Position numbers and translations under genes: made by a program. Under the pieces are notes generated by a model that saw only the letters and a list, made by a program, of their open reading frames with translations, was not told the origin of the DNA and searched no databases. Shown here piece after piece: positions 22,068 to 34,437 of a stretch of DNA of 64,000 nt. Position 1 is the first letter of the stretch. Each line of letters starts with the position of its first letter. The DNA lies in assembly GCA_016584495.1 (NCBI GenBank), contig WAID01000012.1:372001-436000 (forward strand). The letters run 5' to 3'. The stretch is from Celoporthe dispersa. Taxonomy: Eukaryota > Ascomycota > Sordariomycetes > Diaporthales > Cryphonectriaceae.

Positions 22068-22428
22068 GTGGTACAGATGGCAGTAGGCGAGACTCCGTGC
22101 TGCATTATAGGCTTTCTATTCAACAGTCTTAGTTATACGTATCTTATGTACTCAAAGTCACTCTTTACTACTATCACCCAAGTAATTTCCCCGTGACCTA
22201 CCGGTATGTCTCCTAGCTACAATAAGGTGACAATCGAGATAGGCTAGAAGGGTCGCTTCTGCAAAGGATCTTATTTACTGCCCAATGATACCTTCTCAAA
22301 GTGGCTCGTTTGTATCATGATAAGATCGAAATCACACCAGTCGCTGATGACTTCGTTTCATTCTGGGAAACATAGCGCTGAGATACATGCTCTGCCCTCA
22401 TTTCCGCCTGGCAGGCACTGTGGGTTTA
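22068..22428. other. Convergent intergenic region
   Basis: 361 bases between two 3' ends; nothing beyond expected 3' UTR sequence seen. Confidence 0.6.
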
Positions 22429-23238
22429 CTATTGGCCCTCGTCCTCCTGTAGAACCTTCTTTAGCCACAGCCAGAGGTCTCGCAGCTCCCCTCGGCCCAC
22501 ATCGTGATCGAGGTTCTCATACACATGTCCCTCGACCTTTTCGCGGTCGACGTACTGCTGCAGCCTCTCCTGCCCTCTCTTAAACAAGCTGATGGGTATC
22601 ATCTTATCTGCCATGCCGTGGGCGAAGAACCACCGCGGTGCGTATACCCCACCAGTCTTGTCGCCATCCGCCTCGAGGTTCATATCAGCAGGCAGTGCAG
22701 CAACAGCCTTGACCCTGGGGAGGTATCCGCTCAGCCCAAACACACCAGCCACCTTATCTCTGAGCTGGCCGCTGAGGCCCCAGATCGTCGAGACCGCGCA
22801 GCCCTGACTGAACCCACCCACCACGATCCTGCCCGGCTCGACCCCGTCCTCTACCTCCCTGGAGACCAGGCAGTCGATGTACTGGACGGTCCTCAATATG
22901 CCCTCTTCATCATCCTCATACCCTTCCTCGCCGGACCCCTCCACCTCACGTTCAACCTCATGCGCGGGCCCCTCTGGCTTCAGGTCACGCGGCTTGTACC
23001 AGCAGCGCTGGCCAACGGCCGGATCGATGTGTGCCGTAGGGAAGACCCATCTCGTGTAGGGGAGTTTCTGATACATCTGGAACTGCTGGGCGAGCCCGTA
23101 GCCTGTGCCGTGGCCATCATCCCCGAAGCCGTGGAGGAAGATGACGGTGGATCTTCCGGAGGGCGAGGCGGGGGTCTCGAGGCGTTCGAGGACGAGGGGT
23201 TCTTTGAGGGTTGCCATCTGAGTCCATAAACTGCCCAC
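22429..23238 (-). CDS. Acyl-protein thioesterase / carboxylesterase (LYPLA/APT1 family)
   Basis: Alpha/beta hydrolase expected to remove palmitate from S-acylated proteins in the cytosol. Single exon, 269 residues from the first ATG, or 262 from the second (MATLKEP), which looks the more family-like start. Motifs, numbered from the first ATG: the oxyanion-side HGFGDDG (36-42), the nucleophile elbow GFSQG (Ser144), the acid in HGMADKMIP (Asp211), and His245 in NLDHDVG. Compared with short family members there is an acidic insert at about 95-113 (Glu/Asp/Gly-rich). All catalytic residues are intact and no frameshift is needed. Confidence 0.92.
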   Translation of the reverse strand: MGSLWTQMATLKEPLVLERLETPASPSGRSTVIFLHGFGDDGHGTGYGLAQQFQMYQKLPYTRWVFPTAHIDPAVGQRCWYKPRDLKPEGPAHEVEREVEGSGEEGYEDDEEGILRTVQYIDCLVSREVEDGVEPGRIVVGGFSQGCAVSTIWGLSGQLRDKVAGVFGLSGYLPRVKAVAALPADMNLEADGDKTGGVYAPRWFFAHGMADKMIPISLFKRGQERLQQYVDREKVEGHVYENLDHDVGRGELRDLWLWLKKVLQEDEGQ

Positions 23239-24778
23239 AAGACCGGGAAAGTGCTATGATGACTTATGAACAATGTATTTGCGGCATGCGCAGTGGGACT
23301 TGGTGTATGCGCGATTCCAGTTGAGAATAGTGGGCGGTGGAGCGGATGAGGGGCACCGTTTAGGTGTTGTCGCAGGTGGGGGGACAGTCGATGCGCCGCG
23401 GCAGCGTTCACTGGCAGATTGCTCCTGTGGCTATTTATTAATCCAAGTACCCAGGCAGTTATGCTGCGCGCTGCTTTGGTTTATCTAGTCTCGCTCTCTT
23501 TGAAATTGAAGAGTCATGATGGCGGAGAAGGGGATTATTTCAACACAGGTCTGTATCTATCCCACAGGTCTATCATAGTACTGATGCAATGTTTGACAGT
23601 ACAGTGTCCAGGAGCATTGCCATGTTAGGTCTGTTCTGTCTGCAGCCTACTGAAGTCGGCGCCTGGAAAGTGCTCGAGATGTACGTACCCCTCCCCCCCT
23701 CACAGAAAGAAAAAAAAATCTACCACCATGACTATGACTTCCCTGGTGGGAAAGTAACTGCCACAATTATCTCTTTTTGTAGCACTTGACTAAATTCTGA
23801 GGGCGATGGCTGCGACTTTCGCTCACCCATCCCATCTGCACCCCCCCAACCAACCCCCCCGGGGCCCGGGTTTTGAGGACGACGACTCGGGTGCAGCAGT
23901 AGGCGAGCAAGTGTTACCACGAGCATAAAAATACACGATGAAAGATGGCAAGCTAAGGAAGGTCTGCTGCACCTTCGGAGGTTTATCTAGAAATATGTGT
24001 ACCATAAATACGCTCATGCATACTGATTCATCTTCCGATAGGATGGTAGGTTGGCTGGTCAGGTGCATGGCTGTAGACCTGCATACGAATAATTAGCTAC
24101 GTAGTAGACGACATGACATTGACGATGCATGGAGGGTCACAGCCTGTGCGACCTGGGCTCGGAAGACGTCTAGTATTGATTACTGTAGCACGCGTCTAGA
24201 GCATATATGTAGCAGATAGATTGATATTCATAGTATCATCTTAAGTTGGTTGCGCGATCTTCCCTAACGTCAAGTAAGGTTGTGCAACCTGACAGAACTC
24301 TTCTTTTTTTTTTTTTCTTCCCCTCCCTTCTTTTTCTCCTTTCCCGTCCGACGTGCCACAGGTCCGTTACTACCACACCCCACCATCCCATGTCTTGTCT
24401 TACCAACATTTCTTGGTCGTAGCCGAACAGGTTCTTCTTTTTTTTTTTTTACTTCCTTTTCCTGGTGCCTGGCTCGTACGATCCGAGCCTGTTCAGCAGC
24501 GGACATGTGATTCGAATTTTCACCGATGAGGTGGGGGTGGCATTGATATGGTGGGTGGGTTGCTGGGTGGGCGAGGACGCTATTGCAGATGCAGACCCAG
24601 AACCTAGATCCATCCACACGCTGAAGGCTGAAGAGAACCCTGAAGGAGGAGGAGGAGGAGAACCATACGATGCGACAGGGATAAGACCTCTTCTTCTCCC
24701 CCCTGTGCATATTCAGCCTTACAGAAGTATCGTGCAGCTGCAGTATGGCATCAGCATGCGCATCAGCACCAACATGGG

Positions 24779-24784
<6 letters not shown>

Positions 24785-24809
<25 letters not shown>
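24785..24809. repeat. Poly-T run
   Basis: About 25 consecutive T. Length is likely unreliable in the assembly. Confidence 0.85.
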
Positions 24810-26765
24810 CACCTTCCCGACCCCATTCATGTGTACCGTTGGGACAATGGACATAGCATCGGGGCCCCCTCATTCGTCATACATGATGTCAGCCCCTCGA
24901 GGCATCAATCTATGGGCGGCGCCAATCACGACCTCGAAACAGCCTCTCCCCTTGCGCACTGCGGACGACGCGGGCGGCCGCTTGCGCACCTCGGCTGTGT
25001 GCGTCAGCGGGAGGATTCCCTCGTGCCTGTGCCTGTGGCCTGTGCATGTCACTATCACACGCCAGCCAGTCAACTCTAGCGTTATGACTGGGTATTCCTC
25101 TTTTTTTTCTTTTCTTTTTTTTTCTACTTCTTGTCTACGATCCACCAGTTCGGAAAGAGAGGGGGCCTTGAGAGGACCACCACATCCGAGTCCATGGTAC
25201 GATCGACCAGGCCCCACTGCATCAGGTCTATCGAGAGGGGTCGATCTTGGGCGAGCTGAATGCAGGGGACCAGTCTGCTCGAATAGGTGTGGTTAGCCGC
25301 CGCAGGCAGAAAGAAAAGGCCCCCTCCCTGCCTTCTTTTCTCTTTTCTCTCTGTCGGTGATGATGATAGCAGATGACGATGATGAATAATGGTCAATATG
25401 TCATCCAAACTCCTCCTCCTCCTCCTCCTCCCTCCCTCCATCATCATTCAGCCTCAGGCTACGGCACTGTGACCTCATGATTATGCGGTGTGTGGATCAC
25501 GTCCCAGATGCGTGCTGCGTTCTTGGTGAGCTCTGGGCGACGGACGCAGTCGGAGAGATCTTGCCGAGACATCCATCCTGTCCATCCATCCACTAGAGGA
25601 GGCGGCCTTGTCTTTTGTTCACTGCAGCGTTGCATTCGCCAATTTTGGACCACTCGGGTTCTCCTTCTACGCCTCCCTTGGGACCGACCTGACGGACAAG
25701 GCTTGGCTGTGCCCTCCTAAGGATGGCCCGGCGGAGAGGGGAGAGGGGAGGGGGGGAGAAAAAGCCACAGCAACACAAAACAACCCCTCGGTCACGACAT
25801 GCCATTCTATCTACTGTAGCATCTCGAATTCTCCGCCCGAGGACATGTCCTACTGTACATATCCCTGACTTGGTCTCCTCCCATCTACATGAGTAGTTCG
25901 TCCGCAAATATGCAGGGGCAGAGAGACTGGGGGGAGAAAGAGAGCGGGGAAAAAGAAATCTCGGCCACCAGAGAAAGACACACCTGTGGACACCTGTGGC
26001 TTTTTTTTTCTTCCCCTCCTTCCCTTCGAAATCACATTTACAGACAAGACTCAAAGGCTAGACCTCGTACCTGAACTACATGGTACCATTGGCGTCTCAC
26101 CTCATCAGAGGGCCTCGGCACTTTCGTATGAGTGGCTTCGTGGGCGGAGCTTGGGATCCGACGGTATGTAGTGACTGTGCCTGGGCGCAGGGAAGACGAC
26201 AGCCTCAGGTGTCCGTGTGTTGATCATTTCGAGAATCCTCACCGAGGAGGAAGGACAAGGCAGACATTGTCCATCATCTGCTCTTCTTCCTCCCGTCTTG
26301 GTGGGAGTCTAAGCCTCTCTGAGCTGGGCACATGGTGGAAGCCTGTGTGCACTTTTCCCGAAGAGATTTAATGACCCAGAGAAAAGGGAAAGAGAGAGAA
26401 GGAAGAAAAAAAAAAGCACCACAATTTATTTGTTTATTCTTTTTAATTTTTTCTTTAATCTTTTGAATTCTCTAGTGCCCGATCGTAGGTGGAGAGAGTC
26501 AGAGCAAAGAACCCCATACGGGGTCCACCCAAATCTGGTTCCATGCACGTGGGATTACTGGATCAGCGGGTCATTAGCCACTAATACTGGCTTTTCTTCA
26601 GCGGTGCCCGCTGCTGAGTGAGAACCCAGCCAGCTGAGAGTGGCCCGGCTGGATGGGTGGTAAATAATGGTGGATGGTGATAACCGTGTACTGTACCTAG
26701 CATGCCTGGCTACCTTTTTTTCCTTTCCTGTCCTTGCTCCGGATTGGCGACACACATACACACAC

Positions 26766-26770
26766 GAGAG

Positions 26771-26803
<33 letters not shown>
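26766..26803. repeat. (GA)n microsatellite
   Basis: Nearly perfect GA dinucleotides. Confidence 0.9.
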
Positions 26804-26811
<8 letters not shown>

Positions 26812-27068
26812 ATACCATAGTAGATAGGAAGATAGGAAGAAGATAATGCCCAACCATCCCTTGCGTACTACTATGCTGCCCCCAAGTAAGAATCAATACC
26901 TGTTGTCTTGGGCAGTCTCCTCCGGCCGTCCGTCGATATCCTCCCTTGAAAGTCACTCGTTTCAGTCTCTCCTCTCAATGGTTACTTTCATAGTCCAAAG
27001 GTAAGGAAGGTAGATCAAGTAATAGTCTTCTTTCTTTCTTTTTTTATTTCTTGAATTCCCCTCGCCGT

Positions 27069-27069
27069 T

Positions 27070-27107
<38 letters not shown>
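27069..27107. repeat. (GTC)n microsatellite
   Basis: About 13 GTC units, non-coding as far as can be seen (poly-Asp in a short minus-strand frame without other features). Confidence 0.9.
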
Positions 27108-27174
27108 AAATATGACAATGTTTTGCCCAGTAGTAGCACCATGGCGCCACGATAAACCTATAGTTCCACACCCA

Positions 27175-27222
27175 CACCCACACCCACATCCATACACAGA
27201 CACACACACACACACACACACC
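27175..27222. repeat. CACACC / CA repeat
   Basis: Several CACACC-type units followed by about 12 CA dinucleotides. Confidence 0.85.
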
Positions 27223-29069
27223 AAGAGAGAGATAATGGAGGCCCCTCCCTCCCTTCGTGGACGGCTTCCTGCGCTGTGGCGTCCTCCAGTAGCTATGGTC
27301 TGCCTAGCTGGCCGTCTCTTCCGGCCCCTCCCCCCCACCCCCTGGCCTTCTCGTTCTTTCTCGTATCAAGCATATCGTCTTCTCTCTCTTTCTCTCTCTC
27401 TCTCTCTAAAAAATGAGGGAGGGTAATGTGACGAGAGATAGGCCTATCCTATCCTGTCCTGTCCTCGATGGCGGGATACTCTCTTGTCATCTCGCCTGGA
27501 CCTGGTACATTGTAGTATTAGCATCCGAAAGCAGCCGATCCTCCTCCTCCTCCCGACCCCCCAGAGGAGCGGCTGACCTTTCTAGCAGTAAACTGACCAA
27601 TAGGCCTCACCCTTGGCGGGCGCTGACCCCAGCTATTTTCTCACGCCCGACGAGTATTTTTAACCCTGCAACCTGCCCTGTCGCTATCTCTGCGCTGCGC
27701 TTCCCTTCCCTATGCGGGTTTTCTGTGTGTGTGTGTGTATGCGAAGGGGGTGGTATTTTCCATTGGTGATCTGCACCGAACAGCAAGCTGGGGGATACCG
27801 GACCATCTGCTGAACGACTAGCAGCGGATTCCCGACCAGGGAGGGGTTTTTTCCCCGCCTCTCCCGACTGCGCCGACTCAGCTCGATGGGGGACCTGAAA
27901 AAGAGGGGCCTGGAGAGCGTGCGCATGCGCGTGCGCTGCTTGCTTGCTTCCTGGTTGGCTGGGCGGGCTGGTCTGGCTAGGTGAGTTCGTTTCCTGTTGA
28001 ACCAGAAGCCATCAACTAATCTGCTAATGTACAGGGTCCACGGGTGTACCGCTGTTGGACCCCCCCCCAAAAGGGTGATCAGAGGATTACTTACCAAACT
28101 GCATCGCTCTTTTTTTTTTTTTCTTTCTTTTTTTGCTTGGTTGGTTGGGAGGGGAGGGGGAGTGGGCTTTGGCTCCCGACCGATCTCGACCTGCGTGCGC
28201 CTGCAAGGGCTGGTGGGTACTTGCAGCAGGTGTGGACGACGTCTCTCGTGCCCCGTCGCTCCTGCTGTATGTGTGTGTGTGTGTCTCTTGTCTGTCTCTG
28301 TCTATCGCTCTTTCCCATCTTCTCCATCTTGGCTGCGTTTTTTTAGAGTTGGTTGCCTGACCTAGTACAATCGTGGTACCCCTGTCGCCTTCTGTTTTTT
28401 TCTTTTCTTTTTTTTTTTTCCTTCCTCTCTCCCCTCTGTGAGGCTAGTCCGATTACCCATCCATTCTCTCTCATTCTTTTCTCCTTGCCCGTCATCTCGT
28501 CACCCACATCGCCCCATCTGAGCGTACCTGCATGCTCAGCACTGCGCGCGTGGTGTGTGTGTGTGTGTGTGTGCTCTTTCTGAGCTCCGAAGAAAGCCCC
28601 ACAGGAGCTAAAAGTCTCGTTTTCGATGCAACCACCCCCCTCCTCCTTGCTCGACGAGAACGGGCTGCGCCTATCCTCTTCTACCATCATCCTTCTCCAT
28701 GAGAGATATAGAGGAGGGGACGGAGGGAGGCCGCAGGCTCTTGTCAGCGGTACCCGCCGAGGATCCTATGTCCAGAAAGGAAAGATGAAGAAAAAGGTAA
28801 CATAGAAATACTTACATATTCCCCTCCCCTCCCTTCCCTTTTCCCCCCTCCATGCTGCCTTTCTTAATTTTTTTTTCTTTCTCTCTCAACCGCGTATACG
28901 ATACCCTCTGAACTTTTGCTTCTTTCCATCCTCCTCTTCGTCTGTGATCACTTCGCTGTGAACTCGCACTCTCCTATACGTATATACATATATATATTAT
29001 AGAGACGTCCTCGTCCTAGACCATCACCTCTACTGCTCCTCCTTCCTCCTTCTCTCATACACACACACT

Positions 29070-29072
<3 letters not shown>

Positions 29073-29100
<28 letters not shown>

Positions 29101-29101
29101 C
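29073..29101. repeat. (TA)n microsatellite
   Basis: About 14 TA units, roughly 165 bases before the oxidoreductase start codon. Confidence 0.9.
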
Positions 29102-29264
29102 TACACATAACTAGATATACATCTATATATTCTTATATATTTTTCGTCTCGTGTGAAAGAAAAAAGAAGAGGGAAAAAAAAAGAAACGACAGCCAGCCTT
29201 CACCTCACTGCGCAGATCCCCTCCCCACCCTACGCACAGACAGGCAGACATCTATCCACCCATC

Positions 29265-32200
29265 ATGGCAGGGGAAGATCCAGCCCCGCCCAGCATGTCG
29301 TTCCGCCAGACCAACAGCACCGACCTGATGAATGGTGGGCCTGTAGGTCCTATCGACGGCCACTATGTCAACGGTACCAGCACGGACGGCGGCAGCACCA
29401 ACAACAGCAGACCACCAAGTCCAGCCCGTGTCTCCTTCGATCACAGCCACGCCCACTCCCACCCCCAGTCTCTCCACCATGAGCACGCAGCATCCCCAAG
29501 GGCAGCCACCTGGCCGACATCCCCCTCGCTTCTAACAGACCTCGGCGCCGAGGACCAGGACCGCGCGGCGGCCAAGCACGCGACCCACCAGGTGCCCGTT
29601 CCGGGGCTCCACGAGGGCAACACCGGCGGCCCACGGTCCAAGACGTACGCCCGCGTGAGGTCGTACGCCGACGAAGAGGACCGCGCCGAGGGAGGGCCTT
29701 CCCTCGCATCTCGAGGCCCGTCGAGCTGCTGCGCGGCAGCTATGACTGCGTCGTCATCGGCAGCGGGTACGGAGGCGGGGTGGCCGCCAGCCGGATGGCG
29801 AGGGCGGGCCAGAGCGTCTGCATGCTCGAGAGGGGCAAGGAGAAATGGCCTGGAGAGTACCCCAGCGGCTCTGAGAGCGCCCTCGGGGAGCTGCACTGGA
29901 GCGGCACATTCCAGCCGAGCTCGTACTGCGATGGCATCGCCGTCGACGGTGGTGATCCTACGGGCATGTACCACCTGATTTTCGGTAAAGGCCAGAATGC
30001 AATTGTTGGAAATGGTGAGTCTTTATCTTTCTCTCTGCGTTGACCTTTTTTTCTCCCTCTTTTTGGTCCCTTTCCATCTTTCTCCCCCCCCCCTCCCTTC
30101 CCACCTCTATCTCTCTCTCTCGCAGTCAGTACCAACAAATTTGCTAATTCTATATATTATTATGTGTGCAGGTCTGGGCGGCACCAGCTTGATCAATGCC
30201 AACGTCTTCCTCGAGGCCAACCACGATTCCCTCAGCATGCAGGCGTGGCCCGAGGAGATTCGAAAGAACCCTGCCTGCCTGGACAGATGTGAGCTATCCC
30301 ATCCCATACACCAGCGAGGAAGGCTATCCTTCTCTTTCGTTGCTGACCACAATGGATATATATAGACTATGAAAAGGCAAGAGAGGTCCTTGACCCGCAG
30401 CAGTACCCGGCCGACTGGCCCAGGCTGCCCAAGCTCGACCTCCTGGAGAAGCAGGCCGAGGCCCTCAGCATGCGGGAGAAGTTCAGCCGTGTCCACCAGA
30501 CGACCCGTTTCCACAACGGGCCCAACAAATGCGGCGTCGAGATGCTGCCCTCGGCCCTCACAGGCCAGGACCCCACAGGCGTCAACGACGGCTCCAAGAC
30601 CACCACCCTTGTCACCTACCTCGCCGACGCCTGGAACTGGGGCGCCGAGATGTTCTGCGAGTGCGAGGTGCGGTACATCGAGAAGTGTAAGGACCCTAAC
30701 CGTGGCGGGTACAATGTATACTTTGCCTGGCACGGCCGGAATCGGGGCCACTTCAAGGCCAACCTGCACGGCGACCTCATGTGGGTGCACGCCAAGGAGG
30801 CTGTCTTTCTGGGTGCCGGCGCCATTGGGACCACCGAGATCCTGCTCAGGAGCAAGGAGCTGGGCCTGCACATGAGTGACCAGGTCGGTCTGAACATGTC
30901 TGGCAACGGAGACATGCTGGCTTTTGGATACAACACAGACCACGCTGTCAACAGCATCGGGAAGCCGTTCCCCTCGCCATATAACCCCATAGGCCCTTGT
31001 ATCACCGGCATCATCGACAACCGAGAGGGGCACGCCAATCCTCTAGACGGCTACGTTATCGAGGAGGGCACCGTTCCCAAGGCATTGGCACCCTTTTTCC
31101 AGGCCATGCTAGACATAATGCCCGGTAGTATCTCCTCGGATGAGGGCATCGCGGCCAAGGCCCAAGCCTCGCTGGCTAGATGGGGCAGTCGGATGCTGGG
31201 TCCTTATTTCAAGAACGGGGCCGTCGAGAGGACCCAAGTCTACCTCATCATGTCACATGACAGTGAGTGTTTTCTCCCCCGCTCTCTCTTTTTCAGAGTG
31301 TAGCTGACAATAGCTTAGGCAATCAGGCGGTGCTCACCCTCAAGGATGGCAAGCCAGTCCTCGAGTTCCTGGGCGTGGGGCGGAGCGACCACGTCAAGGA
31401 GCTCAACTCTGTTCTGGCCAAGGCGACCAGGGCCGTCGGAGGTACCCTTGTCCAGAACCCCTTCTTTGCCCTGATGGGCGAGCAAGAGGTCACCGTCCAC
31501 CCCATTGGCGGTGCCTGCATGGCCCGTGACGGCACTGCGGCGACTGGTGTCGTCAACCACGTCGGCGAGGTTTTTACTAATGAAGGCGATGTCGACAACA
31601 AGGCCATCCACGAGGGTCTCATCGTCATGGATGCAGCCGTCATCCCCGCTGCGCTTGGCGCCAACCCCTTGCCACCATCACCGCACTCGCAGAGAGATCT
31701 GTTGAGGCGTACTGCCACAAGCAGGGGCTGCAGATCAGGCGCGACGAGAACGGCTTCCTGGACCTCTTTGGCGAGCCCCAGCAGAGGAAGAAGAGGACGA
31801 GAGCGAGGAGCATGAGGAGCAGCAGCGACAACAGGAGGAACAACAACAAGAACAGCCACAGGATGTCGTCGACAATGACGACGACAATGGCACAAGAGAT
31901 GGCTATGGAGCGCGCCGATATAGACAGCGTCAATGGTGCTGCGCACGTCATCAGCAACGCCGACGCCATCAAGGCGAGCGGGTTTGGCTTCACAGAGGTG
32001 ATGTCTGGCTTCATCCACCACGACGAGGAGGGCATGAAGGAGGACAGACGTTCGACATACGAACTGGGCTACCGCACGGCCAAGAGCCTCTGCGAGAGTG
32101 CGCGCTTCTTCCTCAGCGTCCAGGCCTTCAACGTCAACAATATCGTGCAGAACAACCAGCACAAGGGAATGCTGACGGGCACCTTCGTGTGTCCCACGAT

Positions 32201-33981
32201 CCCAGGGTCGCCCTTTATGGTCCAGAGGGGCCAGTTCAACCTCTTCAAGCTCGACCTCAAGGCACCCGGCACCCGAAACCTGACCTACGACTTTGACATG
32301 ACGGGCATCGGCGGCGAGCTGCTCCATTTTCACGGCTACAAGGTCGTAGACTCATCCGTCGCCCTCGCGCCATTCCAATTCTGGCGTTCCACGTCCACTC
32401 TGTACGTGACCGTCAGCAGGAGGAGGAGCGACACCGACCCCATCATGCCCCTCATCCCAGGTGATGGTGTCTCGGAGGGCGAGGACGACAACAATGAGGA
32501 GGCCTGGCGCAGGATGCACGTTGTCGCAAAGGGCATCATGCACATCCAGCCAGCCGACTTCCTGTCCGAGATGATGACCCTCTCGCCGACGGGCAGCTCG
32601 CTCCTCCAAAAGGCCATGTCCGCGGCCAGCTTCATGACCTTCTTCACCCGCAAGTCCATGTCCCTCTTCCTCGCCCCCTTCACCTCGCTGCAGTACCCCT
32701 CGACCACCTACTCCAGCTATGTCAACAACACGCTCCCAGATAAGTCCTTTGACGTCTGGTCCGTCGACAACGTCTGCACAAAGATGCACATGTGGAACGC
32801 GACACACCATCCGTCGGACGGCAGCCCCGTCCAGGACCTCTTCATGATCCCGGGCGCCAGCGTCGACCACCAGATCTTTGCCCTGCCCACCATCCCCTAC
32901 AACGCAGTCAACTACTTCACCCGTGCTGGCTACCGTGTCTTCGTCACCGTCCACCGCATCGGCTCTGTCATGATCGCCGAAAACGACTGGACCACCTTTG
33001 ACGCGAGGCACGACCTGAAGGCATGCCTCCAGACCATCCGCGAGCTGAACCGCCACGAGCACAAGAAGAAACTCAGGCTCAGCGACAAGGAGCTGGCCAG
33101 GAGCGGGTGGCAGCCGCCCAGAACGTACTGCATCGCTCACTGCATGGGCAGCGTTGCCTTCTCGAGCGGCCTCCTGGACGGCACCATCCCCAGCGCCTGG
33201 GTCAAGGGTGTCTCCTGCTCGCAGGTCTTCATGAACCCCATCTGGAACTCGATGAACCTGATCAAGGCCACCATGGGCCCCATCCCCCTCGACAAGATGT
33301 ACAAGATGATCGCGGGCAACTGGTTCAGCTGCTCCACCTCGCTCGACGATAGCCTCGTCCAGAGGGGGCTCAACCAGCTCCTGCGCTTCATGCCCGATGC
33401 GAGGCGCGAGATCTGCAACAGCGCGAGCTGTCACCGCATCACCCTCACGTATGGTCGGTGCTGGAACCACCGCAACCTTAACGAGGCCACCCATCGCCAG
33501 ATTGACCGCTTCTTCGGCGGCGTGAACATGCGCCTGCTTCACCTTCTCATGAGGATGGGCGTCGACGGCCACGTTATGGCCAACGGGCCTATCTTTGAGA
33601 AGCTGACCACGGCCAAGAACATCGAGAGGCTGCGTGGCATACCCTTCCTCCTGTTCGTGGGCGCCGACAATGCCGTCCTGAGCCCAGAGGCCACCGAGAG
33701 GACTTATGAAAAACTCTGCGACACCTTTGGGACCAAGGCCGGCGGCGGTGCCGCTGGGATTGTCGGCGAGGGTCGTGATGACAGTGGCATCGAGTACCGC
33801 CGGCGGGTTGTGCCTGGATATGGTCACCTAGACTGCTGGATGGGCCGGAACGCGTGGAAAGACGTGTATCCCATGGTCAGGGGAGGAAGTCGACCGCGTG
33901 TGCCATGGCGACAAATACCGCTTTAAGGAGCCTAATGATAGGTTCAAGAGGATGGTAGACTCTGGCGAGCTGCTCTATTGA
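29265..33981 (+). CDS. GMC-type FAD oxidoreductase fused to an alpha/beta hydrolase, with three apparent indels
   Basis: Two-domain enzyme resembling cholesterol-oxidase-like proteins; substrate unknown, perhaps a sterol or other lipid. Exons 29265-30014, 30172-30288, 30366-31262 and 31319-33981; the introns (157, 77 and 56 nt) all have GTGAGT/C donors and join in phase. N-terminal about 150 residues disordered. FAD motif GSGYGGG (about 166), GLGGTSLINAN, the GMC active-site-like HPIGGACMARD (about 648) and GANPLA follow. The C-terminal domain has AHCMGS with a Cys in the nucleophile position (about 1197), an Asp in VGADNAVL (about 1369) and a His in GYGHLDCW (about 1422). The frame must shift three times: near 29695 (one base missing), near 31668 (C run one short) and near 33875 (G run one long). 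With these allowed, the protein is about 1,475 residues. The 3' correction adds a charged tail ending in GELLY. Confidence 0.85.
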
Positions 33982-34437
33982 GCGGACAGATGTGGAGGAA
34001 GGGCTGAATCAGTTCTGTCCTCTCCCTTTTCAGTAGTGGTGGGGCTATGAGTCCTGTTTTCTTTTTTCTTTTTTGCATTTCTTCTCCACCTATAATACGC
34101 TTCTAAAACTCTCACGGTCAGCATGGACGGGGGCTTTGATAAGGGCAGGATATAGCAAGGGCATGGCATGGGAAAGGAAAGGGAAGGCAAGACATGTAGG
34201 CATGGCGATGATGTTGTGTCTCTGTACACATGAGGCTGGCACCTCAACTTGAAGCCACCATGTGATGTAAATAAACATCAACCCTACTCGACGTTGTACC
34301 ACATTTAAAAGTAACTCAAGCTGATGACCGTCTACATCAATGAGCGTGTTGGAGTAATTTGCTGAGAGCTCCATAGCATGCATTGGACTGCGATTGGAAG
34401 ATGGATATTTGTCCGGATATGTGGCGCGACTTCAGAT
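33982..34437. other. Convergent intergenic region
   Basis: 456 bases between the fusion-enzyme and SPB1 3' ends. Nothing else seen. Confidence 0.6.

Larger units (their letters stand above)
23239..29264. other. 6 kb gene-poor, microsatellite-rich region
   Basis: No supported coding sequence on either strand; the open frames are made of Lys, Ser, Asp or Cys/Val repeats from T, CTC, GTC and GT runs. Contents include T runs (24303-24315, 24437-24450, 24785-24809), CTC (about 25411-25435), (GA)n (26766-26803), GTC (27069-27107), (CA)n (27197-27222), (CT)n (about 27380-27408), GT runs (near 27726, 28268 and 28552) and (TA)n (29073-29101). It may be a very long regulatory region and 5' UTR of the downstream oxidoreductase, or may carry non-coding transcripts. 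Confidence 0.5.

Noticed and set aside
24270..25296. Open frames around the T runs
   Set aside because: Composed of Lys or Phe runs from poly-T, overlapping on both strands, with no conserved motif.
27069..27107. CRISPR-like or tandem array
   Set aside because: A pure trinucleotide microsatellite without spacers, in a eukaryotic nuclear genome.
31812..33926. Separate alpha/beta hydrolase gene starting at 31812
   Set aside because: Its frame continues upstream without a stop through GEPQQ and the GMC domain end after one missing C is allowed; the methionine lies in a low-complexity stretch.
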